From: JBBATK01 sp044224515
GTDB lineage: Bacteria; Bacteroidota; Ignavibacteria; Kapaibacteriales; NICIL-2
Direction of reading: 5' to 3'
Length of the DNA stretch: 64,000 nt
NCBI GenBank assembly: GCA_044224515.1
Contig: JBGAKH010000011.1
Location: 1 to 64,000, forward strand
In this document: in pieces, positions 27,607 to 35,610 of the stretch
How positions within the stretch are numbered: position 1 is the stretch's first letter
How the letters are laid out: every line of letters begins with the position of its first letter
Notes under the pieces: model-generated
Told to the model about the DNA's origin: nothing
The model's database searches: none
The model's input: only the letters and a program-made list of their open reading frames with translations
Translations under genes and position numbers: made by a program

Positions 27607-28830
27607 CTAGTGTTGAACACAAAAACTTCGTGAGACGGAGCCGTCGTGCAGGATATACAACCCCGATGACCACTCGCCGGTGTTGATGCTGACTGAGGCA
27701 GCGCTCAGACCTTGCCACATGAGCTGTCCAAGAGCGTTGTAAAGCTGCAACGGTCTTCCACTGTGCGTAAAGCGGAAAGTCGCTTGCACACTGCAAGGTT
27801 GGGGATACACCCTCAGCTCGTTGAGGTTTTCCAAATCAATGTCAACTGCGCTGGTAGTTGAGTACAGCCATGGGCTTACGGTTTCGTCCTTTGTGAAGTA
27901 GTCAAACATGAGAGCGCCCATTTTTATTTCTCCGGCCTCCGAAAGGTGGAGTCCGTCTGCGCCAACATCGGTCGAGCACTGGATGGAAAATCCATCTGCG
28001 CGCTTTCGTGATCCATCTGTCCAATGATAGGAGCCCCAGGTTACGAAGAGCAGCGGGTCACCCGGTTGTTCAAAGGCATACTGTGGGTCGCCGCTCATCT
28101 GCTTTTCAATGAGCATTTTAATACTCCAACCATTATAATAGTCTCTGGGATGGAGCAGACCACGTCCAACGGAGGCACCGGAGTCAAGATCCACAAAACC
28201 GCTATAGGCTCGTGCGGTAACGTAACAGAGTTTGATATTGGGATAGAGTGACTTCATAGTCGCAAGGAGAGTACGAAGCTCATCACGGAAAGTCTCTGCG
28301 GCGCGTGGAAAGCTGGTATCTGCACTTTGCGTGTTGTCTGTTTCAATCCACGCAACTTGTACTTGTTTCGCACTCAGACCTGAATCTGAGAGTTGCTTCT
28401 CGGCTTGCTTCCAGTAATTGTCTGTTGCACTGTTCATTTTTTGGATGCCTTGTCCACCGATGCAGGTGTTTATAAGTCGCACGGACGAGTTCTTTCGAGA
28501 AAGTGTATCGATCATAGCGCTGAAGCGCAAGAATTCGGTTCGCGGGTTGGATGCGCCTACACCGATCCATACGATGCTTCCGTCGTTAGAGGGCTTTCCA
28601 TTGATATCCAAAGCACGGATGGCACTGGCTTGTTGTAAGGCTTTGTTACGATGATCGGAAGGACGGTTGTTTGTTCCGTTATAGTACAGACCTCCGGTGA
28701 AGCCTCTCCATTGAGAAGCACCTAAGTCCGGCAAGGGAATCAACCCGGTCGAATCGAAAGCACAGTTGCGCTGGCTATAGCTTATCGTCACACCGAGAAA
28801 GAGCAAGCAAAGGTTGAGCAAGGTTTTCAT
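27607..28830 (-). CDS. T9SS-exported SGNH-hydrolase-like protein
   Basis: The signal peptide is MKTLLNLCLLFLGVTISYS. The central region resembles an SGNH/GDSL-type fold: GSIVWIGVGASNPRTEFLRF, then the NTCIGGQGIQKM block (Gly-rich block II), KQVQVAWIETDNTQ, and GADGLHLSEAGEIKMGALMF, whose Asp-x-x-His matches block V. The nucleophile Ser of block I appears replaced (IGVGAS), so activity is uncertain. The C-terminus is a T9SS domain starting at LRVYPQPCSVQATF. It is predicted to be a secreted esterase-like or carbohydrate-related protein. Confidence 0.8.
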   Translation of the reverse strand: MKTLLNLCLLFLGVTISYSQRNCAFDSTGLIPLPDLGASQWRGFTGGLYYNGTNNRPSDHRNKALQQASAIRALDINGKPSNDGSIVWIGVGASNPRTEFLRFSAMIDTLSRKNSSVRLINTCIGGQGIQKMNSATDNYWKQAEKQLSDSGLSAKQVQVAWIETDNTQSADTSFPRAAETFRDELRTLLATMKSLYPNIKLCYVTARAYSGFVDLDSGASVGRGLLHPRDYYNGWSIKMLIEKQMSGDPQYAFEQPGDPLLFVTWGSYHWTDGSRKRADGFSIQCSTDVGADGLHLSEAGEIKMGALMFDYFTKDETVSPWLYSTTSAVDIDLENLNELRVYPQPCSVQATFRFTHSGRPLQLYNALGQLMWQGLSAASVSINTGEWSSGLYILHDGSVSRSFCVQH

Positions 28831-29524
28831 AGTTTGTTCTCAGAAGATAGTAGTAGTGTAGGTAACAGTTTGTATCAAGCACGTACACGGATGGCCAGCC
28901 ATGAGCGCTGCGCGTCATATTCCTATGAATGAACAAGACGTGTTAAGGTTTAATCTACTGAGAAATATGATAGTTCGAACGTTTAGGGGCTGAGAAGCTG
29001 GATACGAGCGTAGCAGGATACCCGTCCGCCTAGCCAACTAGCCAGCCAATCTGTTGCCAAAGTGGAAAAAAACGGAGAAATTAGTCACTCGGGGTCGAAG
29101 TAAATTAGCCACTTGCAGCGGAGAAAACTAGCCAGTCTGCGCCGGTCCATACTAGCCAGCCCGCGGCGGACCCAATTAGCCATCCAATCGCTACCAACCT
29201 GTTCATGTTTTGGCAGAACCAATTCTGAGTATGTTCTAGATTTTACAATGGAAACTCCGGCTAGTGCGACACACTCGTGTTTATCCCAAACGTGCGAATT
29301 TATATCAAGGCCAGTACTTTTGTGCGGTGAAGGTGCGTGATCAGTGTCGACGCATGCTCTTTACGAGTTACACGGGTTGGAACTACTCGGAAAGTCGTTG
29401 CGAAAACAGGCAAAGAAGACACACGATCTTGCGGGCAACTAATCTATTTGTGTTCAACCTTCTGGCAGATTATTAACACGTACTTTGGCAGCAGATTGCG
29501 GGGGCTAATTGGCAGCGCCGTAGG
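28831..29524. other. Long non-coding stretch at the island boundary
   Basis: About 690 bp without a convincing gene. It contains the tagcca repeat array described separately. The remainder shows no tRNA, no strong hairpin and only chance ORFs. Composition shifts here from the balanced chromosome to the AT-richer island. Confidence 0.5.
29030..29200. repeat. 24-bp degenerate tandem repeat with tagcca core
   Basis: A (t/c)tagcca-type core recurs at 29082 (tagtca), 29106, 29129, 29153 and 29177, a spacing of 23-24 bp, with gcgg/gcc-type text between cores. Two further closely spaced cores occur at 29031 and 29039. Multiple short repeats of this style occur at the ends of IS21-family elements; whether this is such a remnant is an inference. 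Confidence 0.6.
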
Positions 29525-29890
29525 GTGGCTAACTTACCCGTCTTTTCCAATGACGACAATAATTGCCTTGATAGTTGTGTGAAAGATGCATATTTCCAGG
29601 CATTTATCACAAATTGTATGGTGACGGATTGGGCTGATAAGGGATATTGTCTGCCGGAAAAAGTTGAAGATTGCCCAAGCACTAAGACGCATGTTTCGGT
29701 AACGAAGGGATTGTGTTGGACAATAACAAACACCGTAAAACCCGGAGGACATTTTGTACGATCACTACAATGTTGTCCTGACGCAAATTGCGAAACACTT
29801 TATACAATTTGTATAGATCGGACCGTATTCCCGGCCATTGTGCAGTACAATTTCGTGAATAAAAATCCCGTGGGATCGCCTACTTGTTAA
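29525..29890 (+). CDS. Cys-rich small protein or gene fragment
   Basis: The ORF opens after an in-frame stop at 29474 and the first plausible start is GTG 29525. The 121 aa contain 11 cysteines in a patterned way (NNCLDSCVKDAYFQAF, QCCPDANCETLYTICIDRT), which suggests an extracytoplasmic disulphide-bonded domain. No signal peptide is visible, so this may be the 3' part of a decayed secreted protein. Codon use looks coding. I do not recognise the family. Confidence 0.45.
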   Translation: MANLPVFSNDDNNCLDSCVKDAYFQAFITNCMVTDWADKGYCLPEKVEDCPSTKTHVSVTKGLCWTITNTVKPGGHFVRSLQCCPDANCETLYTICIDRTVFPAIVQYNFVNKNPVGSPTC

Positions 29891-30082
29891 ACGATGTTTC
29901 CAATACTTGGCTCCAATAGTTCTAATTGGACGACGCCTTGTTTCCAAATAGATTGTTACTAGCGTTGTGGGTAGATCTGTTTAGTGCGGGTCTACCATTT
30001 ATAGTAAGTACGACTGGAAGAATATTTCAAAATAAAGACGGACTTATTATCTTTCTTCTATTCTAAATCACGGATAGCTTCT

Positions 30083-32401
30083 ATGATTCACAGACAGATA
30101 TCGGCCATATTCTTATGCATCTTCCTGTCAATATCTGCTTCCGCGCATTGCTTCGGGATGCAGGGAGCATTTTACTCAGTAGGTACTGACTACGTAAAGG
30201 CAGTGTCTGCGGATTCGTGTACATATCTATATGGCTCAAATGGTTTTATAATTGGAACAAAGGATTTCGGTGATACCTGGAAGAACTGTACGATTCCTGG
30301 AGCATATCTGAATATTAAAGGTGTCGCTTGGTCGCACGGAGTACTGTATTCCGTGGACGAACTCGATGGTGCTTTTCGGATGGACCCTAAGAGTGGGACT
30401 TGGAGCAAGTTAAGTGCGGTAAGTGCCATGCTTTCCGGAGACAGTGTGATATCAATGTTCAGTGATAATGTACATGGCAACGTAGTCATTGTGGCTCGGC
30501 ACAAAATAGTTTACTATGGCTCGTCAATGATTCCGCAGATGGCACCTGTGCCAGCTATTACATCGATCAAAGCAGCAGTTGCAATAGGCTCTTTGTTTTT
30601 AGTTAGTGATAGCTTGAAAACCTACAGATTGGATCCTTCCGCTCAATACAGTTTAGTACAATGGACCAATCCTGAGTACCTTAAATGCAAGTCGTGCTTG
30701 CTGCCTCGAGCAGTGTTTGATTCAGGAGATAGCCTTCTTGTTAATTACGGATATGTATGGTACCGTGTTTCTGCTGACATGAGTAGTGGTAAGATTATAG
30801 ACTACACTCGCGGTGTTATTGGAGAACGAAACGGCGTATATCGAGTGTTGGAAGGTGAGTATAGTTCGGCGGCCGATCACTCTGTATTCCAGTCACGTGC
30901 TGTGCGAGAAGCCAATGACTCGTTTCAATATGTGGATACTGTTGCTCAAGACGATGAGTATTTCATCGGCGACACTCAACTCAATGATATACGATGGTTG
31001 TCGGATTCTGTCGTTATTGTTGCTGGCTCGAAGAGCACGATATTCATTAGTCGTGATGGTGGCTGGACCTGGCAGCTAAGGTCTTACAATCCGTACGGAG
31101 TGGTTCAGAAAATGCGTGACTCTTTATTTGGTATCTCAAATGAACGAATTCGAGTTACGAGAACATGTGACGGGAATGTCACGTGGTTACCTCAGAAAAT
31201 GACGAGTGACTTGAGTGACTATAACTGGTATACAGGAGGCGATGTTTTGTATTTAGGGACAGATGTGGTAGTTATGGTAGACAATACCGGAACTACTGCC
31301 ACATCCCACAACTACCGATATTCTTTTGATAGCGGAGCTACAATTAGCTATGGAAATGTAAAAAATTGGAGAAGCATGTATGCACTGAACAGTATGAGCT
31401 TAGAAAAAGATAGCGGGCGCTGGTGTATTTATCGAAGTGGGGAGGGGTATAGTAGTCCCCCATTCGAGTATTGGTATACTGTTCGCGTGTCTTTCGATTC
31501 TTTGATGCAGCCCGTAGGCTATATCCTTTTCGACTCGTTGAAGTATCGGAATATTGTAAGAATTGACGGCGCTCTTGTGACAGTCGCGACATCGTTTAAA
31601 AAGGATACATATGATCAAATCCGGATCATGCGTTCCTCTGATAACGGCAGAACATGGCAGACTGTTTCGGATACGCTATCACACCAGTATAGCTATCCAA
31701 GTGCGATAGCAGCATCTTCAAATCACTTATTTGTGCCAACATTTACGTATGATACGGACTCGGTGTCTGTAAGTCTCATATCTTGGTATGACACATCGAA
31801 TTGGATGAAAAGCGGTACGTGTATCAAGCTAAAACCAGCGGCAGATCCGATAATTGTTGAATGGCAACGATCGCTATATTTTGGTGGAAGACGCCGTATG
31901 TTGGCACATAAGGTAGGTAGTACTGATCCAATGGAATGGGATACCGTGTCACCTTTAGGCCCTTTATTCTACGGATGTCTTTCGGTTCAGGGGTCTAGCA
32001 TGATACTATATGTTGCTAAGTTAGATTCGAACAATCGCACCTACAGTCGACGGTACGGGGTAATGAGACTTGAAGAGCAGAGTGTTGGCGTTGATAACTT
32101 GCACATCGAAAACAAAACCAGTATGCTAGTTGGAGATCCGTATCCGACTCCCTGCAGGTCAATCTGTAGAGTCTATTATTCTCACGACGACCAAGAGGAA
32201 GTAACCAATACAAATATCTCCGTATACGATGTCAATGGTTATCTGGTGGATCCGTCGCTTTATAATCTTAGCGTTGCGAACCAAAGCATGTCAAAGGCAG
32301 AGTTGACTTTTGAGATATCAAACTTCACGAAGGGAGTCTATATTTTGAGAGTGCAGAGCAGAAGTGGTACGCAATGTACAAAACTGCTCAAGTGCGAGTA
32401 A
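30083..32401 (+). CDS. T9SS-exported beta-propeller protein, paralog 1
   Basis: The signal peptide is ISAIFLCIFLSISASAHCFG. The body (about 30-670) is a BNR/YCF48-like propeller with repeats such as GTKDFGDTW, SRDGGWTW and SSDNGRTW. The C-terminal T9SS domain starts at GDPYPTPCRSICRVYYSHDD and ends YILRVQSRSGTQCTKLLKC. It is clearly paralogous to the gene at 35611-37920 along its whole length (shared GTDY near the start, LPRAVFDSGDSLLVNYG versus LPSNVCDAGDSLLVKYG, and TWLPQKMT). Its function is unknown; export to the surface or medium is expected. Its base composition is AT-richer than the left chromosome. Confidence 0.85.
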   Translation: MIHRQISAIFLCIFLSISASAHCFGMQGAFYSVGTDYVKAVSADSCTYLYGSNGFIIGTKDFGDTWKNCTIPGAYLNIKGVAWSHGVLYSVDELDGAFRMDPKSGTWSKLSAVSAMLSGDSVISMFSDNVHGNVVIVARHKIVYYGSSMIPQMAPVPAITSIKAAVAIGSLFLVSDSLKTYRLDPSAQYSLVQWTNPEYLKCKSCLLPRAVFDSGDSLLVNYGYVWYRVSADMSSGKIIDYTRGVIGERNGVYRVLEGEYSSAADHSVFQSRAVREANDSFQYVDTVAQDDEYFIGDTQLNDIRWLSDSVVIVAGSKSTIFISRDGGWTWQLRSYNPYGVVQKMRDSLFGISNERIRVTRTCDGNVTWLPQKMTSDLSDYNWYTGGDVLYLGTDVVVMVDNTGTTATSHNYRYSFDSGATISYGNVKNWRSMYALNSMSLEKDSGRWCIYRSGEGYSSPPFEYWYTVRVSFDSLMQPVGYILFDSLKYRNIVRIDGALVTVATSFKKDTYDQIRIMRSSDNGRTWQTVSDTLSHQYSYPSAIAASSNHLFVPTFTYDTDSVSVSLISWYDTSNWMKSGTCIKLKPAADPIIVEWQRSLYFGGRRRMLAHKVGSTDPMEWDTVSPLGPLFYGCLSVQGSSMILYVAKLDSNNRTYSRRYGVMRLEEQSVGVDNLHIENKTSMLVGDPYPTPCRSICRVYYSHDDQEEVTNTNISVYDVNGYLVDPSLYNLSVANQSMSKAELTFEISNFTKGVYILRVQSRSGTQCTKLLKCE

Positions 32402-32416
32402 ATTGGAAGTATGGTT

Positions 32417-32629
32417 TCAGATGGTGTTTGAATTGGCTCTTGAAATCTCCTCAGCAATGTCTATCAAATCCTGCCCCTGAATAACGAGATAAGGAGACGC
32501 TGTAATCGTCATGGTCTGCGTCTCCTTTTTCGTAAGTTCCAGCCCCTTGTACATCTCGAGTCCTGTCGTATACCACATTATCCGGAAGTATTTCTGTGAC
32601 TTTCGCGTGACACGCATGGTATTCGTCAC
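32417..32629 (-). pseudogene. Truncated phage virion-morphogenesis protein fragment
   Basis: The ~70 codons are homologous to the C-terminal part of the pseudogene at 34543: VRITPRSRKYFWMMYY there versus MRVTRKSQKYFRIMWY here, and the shared run DLIDIAEEI preceded by VIQ. The middle (the charged Lys/Arg linker) is missing, so this copy is deleted internally and at its 5' end. It ends 15 bp after the T9SS gene on the opposite strand, as the second copy also does. Confidence 0.65.
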
Positions 32630-33023
32630 TCCGAACCGTTAAGCAGTAGCATAGCTTGAAAAACCGCAGCTGATAAGCCGCTTCTCAATGAAAGTTAGGT
32701 CGTGGAATTCGTATTGCCTATGTTTACTGATCCGCGTTATAACATGCAGTAATTGATACACTTCGTGAAGTGCACTAGGGGTATGTAGCATCAAGGTGCT
32801 AGATTAATCGGCAGAGGAATGTGTGGGGCTTTAGGGTGGATTGTCCACTTTGTCCGCTGCAGTTAAGGGGTGTAACTAACACTGTTTATATTGTGTTGAA
32901 CCAAAGATTATCGTGCGGAACGGCAACTCAACAGTAGACCAATTGTGCTGATCCTAGTGGTTGCGAGTTGGAGTGTAAGCCACAGTGTCCATGATAGAAG
33001 TTGCTAATAAGAGGAATAATGAT
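32630..33023. other. Non-coding gap
   Basis: About 390 bp between the phage fragment and the next secreted-protein gene. I see only the AAGAGGAA ribosome site at 33009-33016 before ATG 33024. Confidence 0.4.
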
Positions 33024-34529
33024 ATGCGTACTTACATTGTGCTGATTCTTACAATGGCTCTCTTTTGTACAAGAATTGATGCTAGATCCGAGTTGCATCA
33101 TTGGGTCACGAAAACTATTAAAGTCCCTGACTTTAAAATCACCTCCAAGTATTCGGTCGTTACAATCCAGGACATGATGAAAGTAGGCACCCAGACGTAT
33201 TTAGTCCTCGGCTCAGCCGAATCTAGCCTTGGTTTGCCGGGTTTCAACAAATTGTATAAAACCTCTGATACTGGAGTAACACTGCAGGCAGTTACTAGTC
33301 AAATGTTTAGTGATTCACTGGGTCAAAATCGCTTTTTTGTACATGAGGATGGCCGCGGTTGCATTGTCGGCTTTCAACAACGCTACCTGACAAGTGATAT
33401 CGGGTCTACCTGGAGCAGAATACAGGATCAACAAATGGAGTATTACCGAGGTTCTGATTCGTATGCTAACGTGATAGTAACAAATTCCCAGCGAGCCAGC
33501 ATTTCGATCAGTGAAGATTTCGGTCAGTCGTGGCGTAAAATACCAATGCCGGACTCTTCTACGAATAGAACCAACATGATCAACTATCTTGTACTGGCTG
33601 ACAGTGCATCTATGTATTTGCTTCGTCAAGATGTTAACTACAACACAGGCAGTGGACAACTTCGTTTATTTTCGAGTAGAAATTTAGGAAAGGATTGGAT
33701 GACATTGCGATGTCCGATTGAAGGGTTCGAGAACGATACTGCCGGAAATTGTAATGTACAGGCAATCAAGTTTGTTAATCGTGGAAGTATTGGCTTGGCG
33801 TGCATTTCGTATCGAGATTCACTGAATACATTGGTTTACTCGATTGTGCGATCAACAGACACCGGAATGCATTGGACGAAGATAGAGACATCACCGTTCG
33901 ACCAAATGATTAATATGCCGAACCGCTTCTATTCTTATAGCCGAGATACCATTTTCATGATCTATAGAAGTGGATGCATTAAAGTATCAACAGATGCTGG
34001 TCTATCATGGAGTTGGTTTGTAAAAGAAGTCCCTTGGTTTAAAGATGTAGGCAATACACCTAACTATGTATCTTCTATGGGACCGATACTATTTGAGAGC
34101 ACTAAGACAGCGGTCGCAGCGTTCGCAGGAAGACAAGACGGAGTGTTCAATATTATGTACCTGGCAGACGGAGAACATGCCACTAGTGTTGAAGACGATA
34201 CACTACCGGTGAGGAGTTTGTTGCTGAATTCAACGGTATATGTTGGTGAGTGCTATCCGATGCCAGCTACTCGGGATCTTCAAATAGTAACAAACTTCAC
34301 TCGTGGTTATGATCTTCAAGCTGTTTCCGTTGAAGTCTATGATTTGCAGGGCCAGCGGGTAGCGACAATGAGAAGTCCGGATGTTGTCTTTACTCCTCAT
34401 ATATGGGGTTCAGGTTGGTATACGCTTGGCATACCATTGGCAAATTTAGAGGTCGGAACGTATATCGTTAATGTTTGTGATGGAAGAGGCAGTTGCCGGA
34501 GTGTCACGGTGTGTCACACACCTTACTAG
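33024..34529 (+). CDS. T9SS-exported BNR-repeat protein
   Basis: The ATG at 33024, preceded by GAGGA, gives the signal peptide MRTYIVLILTMALFCTRIDA; an upstream GTG (32985) is less likely. The body has Asp-box-like motifs (TSDIGSTW, SEDFGQSW, STDTGMHW, STDAGLSW) of a propeller. The T9SS domain spans YVGECYPMPATRDLQIV to GTYIVNVCDGRGSCRSVTVC. It is related in architecture to, but diverged from, the two larger propeller paralogs on either side. Role unknown. Confidence 0.83.
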   Translation: MRTYIVLILTMALFCTRIDARSELHHWVTKTIKVPDFKITSKYSVVTIQDMMKVGTQTYLVLGSAESSLGLPGFNKLYKTSDTGVTLQAVTSQMFSDSLGQNRFFVHEDGRGCIVGFQQRYLTSDIGSTWSRIQDQQMEYYRGSDSYANVIVTNSQRASISISEDFGQSWRKIPMPDSSTNRTNMINYLVLADSASMYLLRQDVNYNTGSGQLRLFSSRNLGKDWMTLRCPIEGFENDTAGNCNVQAIKFVNRGSIGLACISYRDSLNTLVYSIVRSTDTGMHWTKIETSPFDQMINMPNRFYSYSRDTIFMIYRSGCIKVSTDAGLSWSWFVKEVPWFKDVGNTPNYVSSMGPILFESTKTAVAAFAGRQDGVFNIMYLADGEHATSVEDDTLPVRSLLLNSTVYVGECYPMPATRDLQIVTNFTRGYDLQAVSVEVYDLQGQRVATMRSPDVVFTPHIWGSGWYTLGIPLANLEVGTYIVNVCDGRGSCRSVTVCHTPY

Positions 34530-34542
34530 CATAATCTTTTTG

Positions 34543-35220
34543 CTACCACAGCTGTGAGCGGCTCCGAGTTTTAGCAATCTCCTCCGCAATATCAATCAAA
34601 TCCTGTCTTTGAATGACGATGAAAGGAGATGCCGGAATAGTTATTTCCAGCGTCTCCTTTTTCGTTAGTGCCAGACCTTTGTACAAGGCCGCTGCTTCAC
34701 TCAGGCGCACGATTGATTTTGAATGTGTTGTCGTATCCTCGCCCTTCTTCTCAGCTCTCTTCCTTCTCTTCTCAGCTTTGCTCAAGGTGTCTGTGAGCTT
34801 CTTGCGCCGGGACTTATCACCGGTGCCAGTGAGCGCGTAGTACATCATCCAGAAGTACTTGCGTGAGCGTGGGGTAATGCGAACCGTATGAGTGGATCCG
34901 AACTGCTGCGCTCGAGCCTGAGCTTTGTTTGAGCTAATGCTTACTTGGTTCGTACCGGAAACGCTCACCTCAATACTGGCAGCAAGTCCTCCACCGGTTC
35001 GTGCGAGTGTTCGCTCGGTGCTTTTTCCCACTGCTGCTTAAGCAACGCGAGTGCTGGCAGCCAGTGGCTTCCACCTGTCGCTTCCACCCGAGAACGGCGT
35101 GATACCAGCATCGCTTGAGTTGTAGCGTCCGCGCTCTTTAAAGTTCTGCTCGAACGATGCTCGCAGCACCTCGGCAATTTGGCGCATAGCCTCTGGCGGT
35201 ATCTGTGCAGTCTCAGTTCG
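34543..35220 (-). pseudogene. Phage virion morphogenesis (Mu gpG-like) protein, disrupted
   Basis: Read 35220 to 34543, one frame encodes IPPEAMRQIAEVLRASFEQN, then WKPLAAST, then a TAA at 35038-35040, then in the same frame ERTLARTGGGLAASIEVSV, ARAQQFGSTHTVRITPRSRK and DLIDIAEEIA. This is the layout of tail-completion/virion morphogenesis proteins: an N-terminal helix, W..L...T, a T.G.L..SI block, a QQFG block and a P.R.F-like block (here RSRKYF). The in-frame stop and an IS remnant abutting the 5' end mark it as decayed; a GTG just after the stop could restart a 162-aa product. Confidence 0.7.
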
Positions 35221-35222
35221 GT

Positions 35223-35502
35223 AATGACATTCGCGACGGAAACGATGTGTCGACCGTCGTGGAAATGGGGGGGCACTGGGAGTGGATACTCCATAGATGG
35301 CAAGAATCGAGCTGTCGACAATGTGTTTATAGAACGATAGTGGAGGTCGTTGAAGTACGAATTGGTGTATCCTCATCCGGCATCAACAGGACAAAAAATG
35401 TATGGCGGCTTAACCACATACGTTCGGTACTACAATGAGGGACGATTACACAGTAGTCTGAAGCACCAAACACCGGTTGCAGTTTATCACCAGAAGAAGT
35501 AG
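35223..35502 (+). mobile_element. IS3-type transposase OrfB C-terminal remnant
   Basis: The frame from 35281 reads SIDGKNRAVDNVFIER, a TAG at 35338-35340, then WRSLKYELVY, and further YYNEGRLHSSLKHQTP and VAVYHQKK before the stop at 35500. This matches the end of IS3-family (IS2/IS1400-like) rve integrases (SMDGKGRALDN.FIERLWRSLKYE ... YN.ERPHQSLG..TP). The first two-thirds, including the first catalytic Asp, are missing and a stop replaces the Leu of ERLW. A second shorter copy of the 5' flank lies at 39826. It is not in the standard ORF set because it is interrupted. Confidence 0.8.
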
Positions 35503-35610
35503 TTTAGACGTTGCATCCGGGACAGAAAAAGATTTACGCAGAAATCCTAAGATTTTGTCCGAAGAATGGGGGGGCTCAACCGAAGCAAAAGAACTTACAT
35601 TGATATATTT

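Noticed and set aside
35038..35376. ORF MRIHQFVLQRPP... as a full gene
   Set aside because: Its first ~50 codons are antisense to the IS3-type remnant; only the later part belongs to the phage morphogenesis pseudogene.
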